Part shown: piece after piece, positions 32,848 through 41,521 of the stretch
Position numbering within the stretch: position 1 is the first letter of the stretch
How the letters are laid out: every line of letters begins with the position of its first letter
NCBI RefSeq assembly: GCF_022346995.1
Contig: NZ_JAKRNM010000006.1
Span: 181,113 to 245,112, forward strand
Length of the DNA: 64,000 bases
Direction of reading: 5' to 3'
DNA from: Paenibacillus sp. ACRRY
GTDB taxonomy: Bacteria; Bacillota; Bacilli; Paenibacillales; Paenibacillaceae
Notes under the pieces: generated by a model
Told to the model about the DNA's origin: nothing
The model's database searches: none
What the model saw: the letters and a program-made list of their open reading frames with translations, nothing else
Position numbers and translations under genes: made by a program

Positions 32848-34200
32848 TTAAAACAGCATGATGGTCTGGATAATCAGATAGACATTCAGAACTACAATCA
32901 CGGCAGCGATGATCCAAGAGACGATTTTGAGCCACAACTTGTTAGCGAAGGCGCCCATGCTTTTCTTGTCACTCGTAAACATCACAAGTGGAATAACGGC
33001 AAAAGGCAGCTGCAACGATAGAATAACCTGGCTCAAAATCAGTAATTCTTCCGTTCCGTGTTCTCCGGCGATGGCCGTCACAATGACGGCAGGGATAATT
33101 GCGATTAATCGGGTCACGAGCCGGCGGAGCCAAGCCGGAATCCGAATGTTCAAGAAACCTTCCATGACAATCTGTCCGGACAGTGTGCCTGTCAGCGTAG
33201 AATTCTGACCAGAGGCCAGCAGAGCGACACCAAACAGGATACTTGCAATGGTTGTGCCCAGCAGAGGTGTGAGCAAGTGATAAGCATCTGCAATCTCAGC
33301 GACCTGCGTCATGCCTGCGCTATGAAATACAGCGGCTGACACAATGAGTATGGCAGCGTTGATAAAAAGGGCCAGGGTCAAAGCGATAGTCGAATCCATG
33401 GTGGAGTAACGAATCGCTTCTCTTTTTCCTTGAGTTGTCTGTTCGATCTGCCGGGTTTGCACGATAGAAGAATGCAAGTACAGATTGTGTGGCATAACCG
33501 TTGCTCCAATGATTCCGATGGCGATATATAGCATCGCTGGATTCTGTAGGATCTCGGCACTTGGTACAAAGCCAGTGAGCACTCCGCCCATATCCGGTTT
33601 GGCAAGAAACAGGTCAATCCCGAAGCAGAGGGCGATGGTTGCCATCAGCACGATGACCAGCGTTTCCAGGGCGCGGAAGCCTTTATTTTGCAGCAAAAGG
33701 ATAAGCAGAACATCCACAGCTGTAATAATGACGCCGTATAACATCGGGATGTTGAACAGAAGCTTCAGTGCGATGGCTGAACCGATGACCTCAGCCAGAT
33801 CTGTAGCAGCAATGGCCAGTTCGCACAAGGCCCAGAGCATAATGACAACCGGCATACTGAACCGTTCGCGGCAAGCTTGGGCCAGATCCCGTCCGGTTAC
33901 AATACCAAGCTTACCTGCAAGGGACTGTAATACGACGGCCATAAGGTTTGAGATTAAAATAACGGATAACAGCGTATAACCGAACTGGGAACCGCCGGCA
34001 ATATCAGTTGCCCAGTTACCCGGGTCCATATAGCCGACAGCGACCAGATAACCGGGGCCAACAAAGGCGAGGAATTTTTTCCACCAGACGGCGTTTTTCG
34101 GAACTTTCATGGAGCTGTGTGCTTCCCCGAGGGAGGGAGCCATGCCTGCTGCGGCTAATTGCTCAGCCGAAGGAGAATTGAATGGATTTTTTTTACTCAT
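32848..34200 (-). CDS. mntH: NRAMP family manganese/divalent metal transporter
   Basis: A 450-residue proton-coupled importer of Mn2+ and Fe2+ with 11 predicted membrane helices. The metal-site motifs are MDPGNWATD in helix 1 and VMPHNLYLHS in helix 6. A soluble N-terminal tail of about 40 residues precedes helix 1. Start ATG with CAGGTGA 8 bases upstream. I found no convincing MntR box in the upstream gap. Confidence 0.95.
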   Translation of the reverse strand: MSKKNPFNSPSAEQLAAAGMAPSLGEAHSSMKVPKNAVWWKKFLAFVGPGYLVAVGYMDPGNWATDIAGGSQFGYTLLSVILISNLMAVVLQSLAGKLGIVTGRDLAQACRERFSMPVVIMLWALCELAIAATDLAEVIGSAIALKLLFNIPMLYGVIITAVDVLLILLLQNKGFRALETLVIVLMATIALCFGIDLFLAKPDMGGVLTGFVPSAEILQNPAMLYIAIGIIGATVMPHNLYLHSSIVQTRQIEQTTQGKREAIRYSTMDSTIALTLALFINAAILIVSAAVFHSAGMTQVAEIADAYHLLTPLLGTTIASILFGVALLASGQNSTLTGTLSGQIVMEGFLNIRIPAWLRRLVTRLIAIIPAVIVTAIAGEHGTEELLILSQVILSLQLPFAVIPLVMFTSDKKSMGAFANKLWLKIVSWIIAAVIVVLNVYLIIQTIMLF

Positions 34201-34523
34201 ACATGTTCACCTGACTTTTTAATAATAATCGTATTGATTTTCCTTATGATGAAGACCGGGGCCATTCACTTTTATATGTCTGAAAATATATGTCGTTACT
34301 TACATTGTACTCATTCAATAATTTTTGTCTAGTGCAACTTTTATGTAGATGGACAAAATGAGAAGCGGATGAGGTCACAGATCCTTAGTATATTACCCAA
34401 CTTCAGAAAATTTACCTTCATAGAGAAATGGCTTTATGCGGGATGAGGGGCTGATGCATGAAAATCACAAAGAAGCAGAAGCTGATTAAGTAACCCAAAT
34501 CCGTTTCAAAATGAGCCAGAAGT

Positions 34524-34538
34524 TTAAATTGAATTGTA
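34524..34538 (+). promoter_or_regulatory. Candidate OhrR operator before ohr
   Basis: TTAAATTGAATTGTA matches the OhrR palindrome TACAATT-N-AATTGTA at 12 of 14 positions. No ohrR gene lies in the window. The rest of the gap 34201-34574 has no other feature I can support. Confidence 0.5.
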
Positions 34539-34574
34539 GGCAGCAAAAATATTGGAGTAAAAGGAGAGATTCTA

Positions 34575-34994
34575 ATGGAAGCTTTATATACAGCAACTGC
34601 GACAGTCAAAGGTGGACGTACAGGTTCGGTAACTTCATCGGATGGAGTCCTTAAACATGATCTGAAAATGCCAAAAGAGCTGGGTGGATCCGGCGGTGAA
34701 GGTACAAACCCTGAGCAGCTCTTTGCAGCAGGCTACGGTGCATGTTACGAAAGTGCTCTTGCCAACGTGGCGCGTAAAGCCGGTGTTAAACTGGAAGATG
34801 TGACGGTAACAAGTAATGTATCCATTGGAAAAGACCCTGCGGATGACGGATTCCAGTTGTCGGTCCGGCTGGATGTAAGCATGCCGGGTGTGGATCATAG
34901 TCAGGCAGAGGATCTGGCTCGCAAAGCTCATGATTTTTGTCCGTATTCCAAAGCGACTCGTGGCAACATTGATGTCGTACTGAACGTGGTATAA
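34575..34994 (+). CDS. ohr: Organic hydroperoxide resistance protein
   Basis: A 139-residue OsmC/Ohr peroxidase. The catalytic cysteines are Cys57 in GYGACYES and Cys122 in HDFCPYSKATRGN, and Arg15 of the GGRTG turn is conserved. It detoxifies lipid and organic peroxides in the cytoplasm as a homodimer. AAAGGAGAG ribosome site before the ATG. Confidence 0.94.
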   Translation: MEALYTATATVKGGRTGSVTSSDGVLKHDLKMPKELGGSGGEGTNPEQLFAAGYGACYESALANVARKAGVKLEDVTVTSNVSIGKDPADDGFQLSVRLDVSMPGVDHSQAEDLARKAHDFCPYSKATRGNIDVVLNVV

Positions 34995-35060
34995 ACCGAT
35001 ACTCGCTGAAGTAAAGGGAGAGATATATTAAGCAGGCTATCTTGGATACCTGTTGTTCGG

Positions 35061-35096
35061 TACAAGCCCTGCTGGCAAACGGCAGGGCTTTGTATT
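35061..35096 (+). terminator. Terminator after ohr
   Basis: AAGCCCTGC and GGCAGGGCTT arms, then TGTATTTT. Confidence 0.7.
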
Positions 35097-35199
35097 TTAA
35101 AATCCTATGAAATGCAGGAGATTGCAGGTCAGATCGCGTACTCTTTTACATAATTATACTCTTGCTTCATGCCAGGCATCTGAAAAAGGGGGAACGCAA

Positions 35200-35445
35200 A
35201 TGAGTATTGAAGAGATGATTGAGCGAAGGTTTGTATGTACGAAATGTCGGGGAACAGATTGTAACATCAAGGAAGTGTCCATGTCCGGGGCTGGTCTTAG
35301 CAAAATGTTCGACATCCAGCATAACCACTATTTGTTCGTAGCCTGTTCCTCATGTGGTTATGTGGAAGTGTTCGACCCCGATGTACTGAAAGGCAAAAAG
35401 CAGGGCCAGGTAGGCACAATATTGGATATTTTGTTCGGTGGATAG
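35200..35445 (+). CDS. Small zinc-ribbon protein
   Basis: An 81-residue protein with two CxxC pairs, FVCTKCRG (about 12-15) and CSSCGY (about 48-51), spaced as in a zinc ribbon. It resembles predicted nucleic-acid-binding zinc-ribbon proteins. ATG 35200 lies after AAAAAGGGGGAAC; the earlier in-frame opening at 35107 is non-coding leader. Function unknown. Confidence 0.8.
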   Translation: MSIEEMIERRFVCTKCRGTDCNIKEVSMSGAGLSKMFDIQHNHYLFVACSSCGYVEVFDPDVLKGKKQGQVGTILDILFGG

Positions 35446-35595
35446 TGTGGCATAACTTGGTCGGCATGGAATCAATTCAAAATAAGCTGGAAGGTTCGTG
35501 CTCCCTGAGTTGACATCGAACTAAAATTTCTTTAATATGACTTAGTACTGAGAAAAGTCATGCAGGAAACAAATTTGAATTGACAGGTGATATCC

Positions 35596-35874
35596 ATGTC
35601 TTATAGACCACGTATTGCAAAATTGCAAGTAGCTAGCAAAAACGAAAATGACGGATTGTATGAATTTACGATGAAGCTGGTAGATGGCACACAGTGCCGC
35701 GTATTCTACTCCAAATCTCCGGAATGGAAGATGACAGCGATCAGCCGTCTGCAGAAAACGCCTTGTCCAGTATGCCGCAAAGATTTCATTTGCAAATGCA
35801 TGGACCAATGGGCAGGAGACCTGCACCAACAAATGATTGAAGATGAGTGGATGGAAAAGGCAATTGCTGAGTAA
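35596..35874 (+). CDS. Small Cys-rich protein of unknown function
   Basis: A 92-residue protein starting ATG after ACAGGTGATATCC. The N-terminal half looks like beta strands (KLQVASKNENDGLYEFTMKLVDG in parts). The second half has CPVCRKDFICKC, four Cys that could bind one metal, and an acidic end. I do not recognise it. Confidence 0.75.
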   Translation: MSYRPRIAKLQVASKNENDGLYEFTMKLVDGTQCRVFYSKSPEWKMTAISRLQKTPCPVCRKDFICKCMDQWAGDLHQQMIEDEWMEKAIAE

Positions 35875-36023
35875 TTGCCCAAACAGATACGAGCGTAGGC
35901 TTTAGAGCCTGCGCTCTTTTTCTATTCTATTTCTTTTGCGTCGTATAAATTTTGAGGATAACCGAACGTGAAGGTGAAAAGTGGGTAAGTTAATCTAACA
36001 GCATAAATGAGGAGGCTTCAATT

Positions 36024-36446
36024 ATGACATCAATTCGAGCGGATGAGCATGAGGGACACCCGATTGTACTTGTGGACGGGGTTTGTCACTTCTGCCAAGG
36101 ATTAACCAAATGGATTATCAAACGTGATCCGGAAGGAAAATACCATTTTGCATCGCTCCAATCCGATGTAGCCAAGGACTTGCTGAAGAAAGGGAATCTA
36201 TCTACAGACAGCATGGATACGTTTGTCCTTATCGAGAATGGCCGTTACTATACACGTTCGACAGCTGCACTGCGGCTGGCCAAAGGTCTGAAATTTCCAT
36301 ATCCATTATTATATGTCTTCATTATTGTGCCCAAATTCCTTCGTAATGCCGTATATAACTGGGTTGCCCGTAATCGTTACCGGTGGTTTGGCAAGGATGA
36401 AGCGTGTATGCTGCCGACACCTGAGATCAAGAATCGGTTTTTGTAA
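36024..36446 (+). CDS. DCC family thiol-disulfide oxidoreductase (DUF393)
   Basis: A 140-residue protein with the DxxCxxC signature DGVCHFCQ, from which the family takes its name, and the typical YYTRSTAALRLAKGL segment. The fold is thioredoxin-like; the substrate is not known. GAGGAGGC lies before the ATG. Confidence 0.9.
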   Translation: MTSIRADEHEGHPIVLVDGVCHFCQGLTKWIIKRDPEGKYHFASLQSDVAKDLLKKGNLSTDSMDTFVLIENGRYYTRSTAALRLAKGLKFPYPLLYVFIIVPKFLRNAVYNWVARNRYRWFGKDEACMLPTPEIKNRFL

Positions 36447-36543
36447 ATCGTGCTAGAGCAATGGTGTATACAACAAACATGATTAATAAAGGAAACATTT
36501 GGGTAATGAATACGGATCATATTTATTTTGGGAGGAAAAACAG

Positions 36544-37407
36544 TTGAAGAAGTGGACTACATTCATTATCGGGGCATTATTGGCAGTAAGCTTGACAGCA
36601 TGCGGTGACGATGCGGATAACAGCACTGCAACGCCGCCGGCCGGCAACGAAGCGACAAACGAGGGGAATACACCTGCAGAGCAGGAAACACAGGTCCCTA
36701 CACTGGAAGAATTGATTACCAAAACCAATGAAGCAGCCAAGGAATTGAAAAGCTTCTCGAGCGATGCAACCATTGATCAGAATTTGAAGCTGGAGGCTGG
36801 CGAACAGTCACAGGATCAGCAGGTAAAAACATCACTGAAGATGGATATCATCAAAGATCCAATGATGATTTATCAGGAGATGAACATGGAAATGTCCGGC
36901 CAGGAAGCACAAAATGTGAAGCAGTATATTACTTCCGATGCCATCTATTCGCAGGTGGGAGATCAATGGGTTAAAATCCCGGATGATCAAACGAAGCAGC
37001 TGATTGAGCAAATGAAATCAACCCTGAACCCGGAAGAAGAATTGGATCAATTCAATAAAATTGCGGAAGATACGAAAATCACCGAAGAGGGCGACAATTA
37101 TGTCATTAACGCAGACGTATCCGGTGATAACGTGAAGGAACTCGCTCAATCCGTCATGGAGCAGAATGGAACGGACGCCCAGACACAAGCGATGCTTGAG
37201 CAAATGAATATTACAAGTATGCAAATGAAATATATGGTGAATAAGGAGACGTATCTCCCTGTTGGTACAGACGTGAATATGGTGATGGAGATGGAGCAGG
37301 AAGGCCAGAAAATCACGATGGACATGAAGATGACCAGCGCCTTCTCCAACCATAACCAGGTAGAAGAGATTGAGATTCCACAGGAAGCATTGGATAGCGC
37401 AAAATAG
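36544..37407 (+). CDS. Lipoprotein, DUF6612/LolA-like
   Basis: A 287-residue lipoprotein with lipobox LTAC (Cys19) and a Thr/Glu/Pro-rich linker, then a sheet-rich domain rich in Met, Gln and Asp resembling the LppX/LprG/LolA-like half barrels that carry lipids. The TTG at 36544 follows GGGAGGAAAAA; an earlier in-frame opening (36499) has no signal peptide at its start. Function unknown. Confidence 0.82.
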   Translation: MKKWTTFIIGALLAVSLTACGDDADNSTATPPAGNEATNEGNTPAEQETQVPTLEELITKTNEAAKELKSFSSDATIDQNLKLEAGEQSQDQQVKTSLKMDIIKDPMMIYQEMNMEMSGQEAQNVKQYITSDAIYSQVGDQWVKIPDDQTKQLIEQMKSTLNPEEELDQFNKIAEDTKITEEGDNYVINADVSGDNVKELAQSVMEQNGTDAQTQAMLEQMNITSMQMKYMVNKETYLPVGTDVNMVMEMEQEGQKITMDMKMTSAFSNHNQVEEIEIPQEALDSAK

Positions 37408-37471
37408 AGAGAGATTCGAGCTTGATAAAAGGGTAGGCCTCCCTTTTTAAATCCATGTAACGTGGCTTATT

Positions 37472-37542
37472 TTTGAAAACACCTTTGACTCAAGTAGGCG
37501 TGCCAGAGAGGATGCCCGCTTGGATCAAGGGTGTTTTTTCTC
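37472..37542 (+). terminator. Terminator after DUF6612 lipoprotein
   Basis: Long hairpin, outer arms AAAACACCTTTGA/TCAAGGGTGTTTT, inner AAG-GGC pairing, T run. A smaller AAAGGG/CCCTTT hairpin precedes it at about 37427-37449. Confidence 0.75.
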
Positions 37543-37638
37543 TTTTCAACAACTGGTCAGGAAGCACGAAGGTATAGTATAGTCGTGTAAGCGATTAACT
37601 TATATTGATATCAAATTACTTGGAAGGAGAATTATGCG

Positions 37639-38022
37639 ATGATTGAATATGCTCATATACATCATGTTAGCCTGGCTGTGCGTGATCTGGATGTTGCCAA
37701 GCAATTTTATACCGGGCTGCTAGGTATGCAGGAGATTGAACGTCCGCCTTTCCGCTCTACAGGCACATGGTACGCGATTGGCAGTCAGCAGCTGCATCTG
37801 CTCCAGCATCCGCAAGGACATACGCTGCGTGAGGCGGGAATTGATACGACGGACGGGCACTTTGCCATCTGGGTGAAAAGTCACAACGAAACGATAGCCT
37901 GGCTGGAAAAGCAGGGGATTGAGTATGAAGCAAGACCGGATAGCGTTGCCGGGTTCGCGCAGATCTTTGTCCTGGATCCGGATCGTAACATTATTGAATT
38001 TGATGCACCTTATCATTCATAA
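37639..38022 (+). CDS. VOC (glyoxalase/bleomycin resistance) family protein
   Basis: A 127-residue single VOC unit with two beta-alpha-beta-beta-beta repeats. Likely metal ligands are His in HHVSLAV, His in LHLLQHP, His in GHFAIWV and Glu in NIIEFD. Such proteins include glyoxalases, dioxygenases and antibiotic-binding proteins; no substrate can be inferred. Ribosome site GAAGGAGA. Confidence 0.87.
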   Translation: MIEYAHIHHVSLAVRDLDVAKQFYTGLLGMQEIERPPFRSTGTWYAIGSQQLHLLQHPQGHTLREAGIDTTDGHFAIWVKSHNETIAWLEKQGIEYEARPDSVAGFAQIFVLDPDRNIIEFDAPYHS

Positions 38023-38057
38023 GGATGGCGGCATCATATTGTAATTGTATAAATCTC

Positions 38058-38086
38058 TTGCTCGCCCAGAAATTGTATGCTATATT
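38058..38086 (+). promoter_or_regulatory. Candidate promoter of the Tad operon
   Basis: TTGCTC (38058-38063), 17-base spacer, TATATT (38081-38086). Confidence 0.55.
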
Positions 38087-38107
38087 ATCCATACATTCAT
38101 AGCACGT

Positions 38108-38168
38108 GACGGAAGCACCGTCCATAATCTTGCATGTTACATGCGGATCATGGTCGGTGTTTTTTTGT
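38108..38168 (+). terminator. Terminator/attenuator in the Tad leader
   Basis: CACCG-CCAT-ATC-GCATG (38116-38135) folds on CATGC-GAT-ATGG-CGGTG, ending 38159, followed by seven T. A competing small hairpin GACGG/CCGTC (38108-38122) uses the same 5' arm. It may simply end the VOC gene, but it lies after a promoter and before tadZ. Confidence 0.6.
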
Positions 38169-38195
38169 GCTTTTCTACAGGGAGGGGAGGAGAAA

Positions 38196-39422
38196 TTGAT
38201 TGTGTTGAAGGCTGTACTTGCTTCAAAAGACAAGGAGTATGTCAGTGCCTGGCTTGATTTCGTGCAGGGGAGTTCGTTTGGTGCAGCGATGCGATTCACC
38301 GCCTTTTCACAGTGGGGATCGTTCCAGGAGCATATGCATGAACATGAAGGAAAGGAACCGCCGGATCTGGTTATTGCGGAACCTGAGTTTCTAAATCCCT
38401 GGCTGGAAAGTTTGGGTGAAAGTCCTGGTGTGCCTTGGCTGCTTCTCAGTGAAGGTTATGAGGAGGTGGAGGAAGACAAGCGGTTAATGAAATATCAACC
38501 TCTGCCTGCATTGTTGGATAGCGTTCTGAATGCAAGCAGGCAGCCTCGTCGCAAAAAGGTCTATCGCCCAGGACAGCAAACCCTTTCCATTGGAGTGGTG
38601 TCAGCTTCGGGAGGAAGCGGCAAGACAGCAGTGGCACTGCATATGGCAAAGCAACTCGGACTGGCAGGCTACGCTGTACTCTATCTTAATCTGGAGACGT
38701 TGGATAGTGTGCTGCCGTTCCTCGAGAAGGGGTTATCCCGAAGTGTACAGCGTGTTCCGGATGCTGAAACGGGGCTGTCCCGGCTGCTGTATGATCTCAA
38801 GGTTGGGAGGAAGGAATCGGGCAAGCACGGGCAGGTGACTGCGCAGGCTACCTCCAAGGGCATAGATGGTTACGTGCTTCGTCATGATGGACTGAAGGCC
38901 GATGTGTTCTGGCCATTATCCAACCGGAAGGAATTACTGCAGATGTCGTGTGAAGATACGATGGGGCTCGTAGATTATTTGTCCACATCCGGGCAATATG
39001 ACGTGTTGATTCTGGATGGAGACTCGGGTTGGGATGGACGCAGTCAAGGCGTTTTGAAAGCAGCAGATGCCTTGGTATGGCTGGTTGAAGATGACCTGTC
39101 TGCCATGCATCGCTGGGGACAATGGCTGGCGCATGCAGAGCGGACTGAGCCTGACTTGGCTGAAAGTGTACTGGATCGTGCTCGCTTTGTGGTAAACAAG
39201 TACCGAGACAGCGTGGTCAATGCCGTTCCACGGCCCGAGCTGCAGCTGGATGCAGTGCTGCCTTATATTCCTTCCTGGAAGCAGCTTCATCAGGAGGAAG
39301 TGCTGCTAAGCTCTCCCATATTTCAGCGTGAGGTCAAAAGGCTGTGTGCCATGCTTGTACAGGACGGAGAGGATGATCCGAAGCAGACGGGTCGCATCCA
39401 TATGGGAGATGGGTGGGCATGA
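38196..39422 (+). CDS. tadZ: TadZ/CpaE-like ATPase of the Tad pilus locus
   Basis: A 408-residue protein. Residues 1-120 look like a receiver-type domain lacking the phosphorylation pattern, as in CpaE/TadZ. The rest is a ParA/MinD ATPase with deviant Walker A SASGGSGKTAVALHMAKQ (in parts) and a LILDGDSG Walker B. TadZ places the pilus machine at a pole or membrane site. TTG 38196 has GGGAGG 5 bases upstream; GTG 38202 or TTG 38205 are alternatives. The stop overlaps tadA by 4 bases. Confidence 0.85.
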   Translation: MIVLKAVLASKDKEYVSAWLDFVQGSSFGAAMRFTAFSQWGSFQEHMHEHEGKEPPDLVIAEPEFLNPWLESLGESPGVPWLLLSEGYEEVEEDKRLMKYQPLPALLDSVLNASRQPRRKKVYRPGQQTLSIGVVSASGGSGKTAVALHMAKQLGLAGYAVLYLNLETLDSVLPFLEKGLSRSVQRVPDAETGLSRLLYDLKVGRKESGKHGQVTAQATSKGIDGYVLRHDGLKADVFWPLSNRKELLQMSCEDTMGLVDYLSTSGQYDVLILDGDSGWDGRSQGVLKAADALVWLVEDDLSAMHRWGQWLAHAERTEPDLAESVLDRARFVVNKYRDSVVNAVPRPELQLDAVLPYIPSWKQLHQEEVLLSSPIFQREVKRLCAMLVQDGEDDPKQTGRIHMGDGWA

Positions 39423-40726
39423 TGAGTGATGCATCCCATAGAGTTTTGGACCGTGAAGAACAATTCCAGAACATGCGCCGGGAAGTCAGGGCAGGCCTTG
39501 ACTTAACGTCTTCAGCGGGAGACAAGGAACTGTGGCAGGGGATTGAGCGCAAGGTGTTATCTGATCCGGAACTGGATGACCTGACATCTGGAGAACGACA
39601 TGCGCTGGTGCAGAGGCTGTTTGATTCGTTTCGCGGGTTGGATATTCTTCAACCCCTGGTGGATCATCCTGACATTACGGAGATTATGATTAATAGTCAC
39701 CGGGAGATCTTTGTCGAGCAGGAAGGGGAAGTTAGCCAAATTCAGCTCGAATTCGAATCCAGAGAACGGCTGGAGGATATTATCCAGATGATCGTCTCCG
39801 GGGTGAACCGGATCGTAAATGAGTCTTCCCCTATTGTGGATGCGCGCCTCAAGGACGGTTCACGGGTCAATATTGTGTTACCGCCAATTGCGCTAAAAGG
39901 TCCCACCATGACGATTCGGAAGTTCCCAAGTGAACCGATGACCATGTCGGACCTGATTGGAAAAGGTGCCTTGCATGAGGAAGCGGCAGAGCTGCTGCAG
40001 CAGTTGGTGCGCAGCAAATTCAATATCTTCATCGGGGGAGGAACCGGGTCAGGGAAAACGACCTTTCTGAATGCATTATCACAGTTTATCCCTCCGGATG
40101 AACGGATTATTACGATTGAAGATTCCGCCGAGCTGCAGATTGTCACGGTGCCGAATCTGGTGTCGCTGGAGACGCGGAACGCCAATACCGAGGGCAAGGG
40201 TGAAATTTCCATCCGGGATCTGATCAAGTCCTCACTACGGATGAGACCCAACCGGATTGTGATCGGTGAGGTTCGGGGGGCAGAGGCACTCGATATGCTG
40301 CAGGCCATGAATACCGGGCATGATGGATCATTGTCTACAGGGCATGCCAATAACATCTCGGACATGATCAGCAGATTGGAGACGATGGTACTCAGCGGGG
40401 CCGAACTTCCTATTTCAGTTGTGCGGCAGCAGATTAGCTCGGCAATTGATATCTTCGTTCATCTATCACGGCTGAGAGACCGTTCAAGACGAGTGACGGA
40501 AATCAGTGAAGTCATTGGCATGAAGGACGGAGAAGTGCTGCTAAATCCACTCTTTCGATTCCAGGAACGGGATGAAAGGGAAGGCAAGATCATTGGAGGG
40601 TTGGTACAGGTTGGAAAGTTGAAGCAGGTTGAGAAAATCCAAATGGCCGGGCTTGGGGATTGGCTGAGTGAATACATAGGGCGGTACTATAAGCAATTAG
40701 AAGTTTCGGATAACAAGGTAAATTGA
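39419..40726 (+). CDS. tadA: TadA/CpaF secretion ATPase
   Basis: A 435-residue VirB11-like hexameric ATPase that powers pilus extension and retraction. It has the N-terminal helical domain with MINSHREIFVE, Walker A GGGTGSGKTT, the Asp box ITIEDSAELQ, Walker B VIGEVRGAEALDMLQAMNTGHDGSLSTGHAN (in parts) with its His box. The ATG at 39419 forms the ATGA overlap with tadZ. Confidence 0.95.
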   Translation: MMSDASHRVLDREEQFQNMRREVRAGLDLTSSAGDKELWQGIERKVLSDPELDDLTSGERHALVQRLFDSFRGLDILQPLVDHPDITEIMINSHREIFVEQEGEVSQIQLEFESRERLEDIIQMIVSGVNRIVNESSPIVDARLKDGSRVNIVLPPIALKGPTMTIRKFPSEPMTMSDLIGKGALHEEAAELLQQLVRSKFNIFIGGGTGSGKTTFLNALSQFIPPDERIITIEDSAELQIVTVPNLVSLETRNANTEGKGEISIRDLIKSSLRMRPNRIVIGEVRGAEALDMLQAMNTGHDGSLSTGHANNISDMISRLETMVLSGAELPISVVRQQISSAIDIFVHLSRLRDRSRRVTEISEVIGMKDGEVLLNPLFRFQERDEREGKIIGGLVQVGKLKQVEKIQMAGLGDWLSEYIGRYYKQLEVSDNKVN

Positions 40727-40747
40727 AGCGGTTAGAAGGTGATTAGG

Positions 40748-41509
40748 TTGGGTGAGTCCAGGCAGGTGTTAACAGATTATACCGTATACACGCTATCCGG
40801 TAGACAACAAACCGTCTGCATGTTGATTAGTGGACTGCTATTTTTCGGTGTCGGTATTTTGTTCTATCACCACTGGCTGGCAGGGGTGATATTGGCTGCG
40901 GGATGCATATGGGTGCCAAAACACTGGACAAAGGTACTGCTGGAACGAAGACGAATGACACTGAGTTTACATTTTAAACAAGCGCTATATGCGTTATCCT
41001 CCGCCCTGGCTGCGGGGAAATCCGTGGAGAATGGATTTAAGGAATCGGTAGAAGATCTGCGGATGCTCAATCCTGAAGCGGATACCGATCTCATTCGGGA
41101 GTTCACTATTTTGCGGACAAGAATGGAATATGGGCAACCGATTGAGGAGGCGCTGCAGGACTTTTCTGATCGGGCTGGCATCGAGGATATAACGAATTTT
41201 GCAGACGTATTCATCACGTGCAAGCGGACTGGTGGAGACCTGGTCGAGGTGGTTCGCCGAACCTCTGCTGTGATTGGCGAGAAGTTGGACATCCAGCAGG
41301 ATATCATGGTCGCTGTGGCACAGAAAAGGTTTGAGTCCAAGGCGATGTTTGCTGCGCCTTTTATTTTTCTTATTTTTTTGAATTTGACGGCCAAGGATTT
41401 CATGGAACCACTGTATAGCGGTATGGGATATCTGATCTCCAGCGTGGCTTTGGTATTGCTCGCCTGCTGTTATCTGTGGATTACACGCATTATGGATATC
41501 AAAGTATAA
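40748..41509 (+). CDS. tadB: TadB, inner-membrane platform protein
   Basis: A 253-residue GspF/TadB-type protein: two membrane helices near residues 25-60, a cytoplasmic helical domain (type II secretion F fold, ALYALSSALAAGKSVENGF) and two more helices at the end. TTG 40748 after AAGGTGA. Works with TadA and TadC. Confidence 0.87.
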   Translation: MGESRQVLTDYTVYTLSGRQQTVCMLISGLLFFGVGILFYHHWLAGVILAAGCIWVPKHWTKVLLERRRMTLSLHFKQALYALSSALAAGKSVENGFKESVEDLRMLNPEADTDLIREFTILRTRMEYGQPIEEALQDFSDRAGIEDITNFADVFITCKRTGGDLVEVVRRTSAVIGEKLDIQQDIMVAVAQKRFESKAMFAAPFIFLIFLNLTAKDFMEPLYSGMGYLISSVALVLLACCYLWITRIMDIKV

Positions 41510-41521
41510 GGAGCTGATTCG

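Noticed and set aside
34201..34300. MntR box before mntH
   Set aside because: TTTTCCTTATGATGAAGA looks faintly like half of an MntR site but lacks the palindrome.
38093..38170. c-di-GMP (GEMM) or guanidine riboswitch in the Tad leader
   Set aside because: A c-di-GMP switch would fit pilus genes, but the GEMM core (CACGCACAGGGCAAACC-type) and guanidine ACGR loops are not present.
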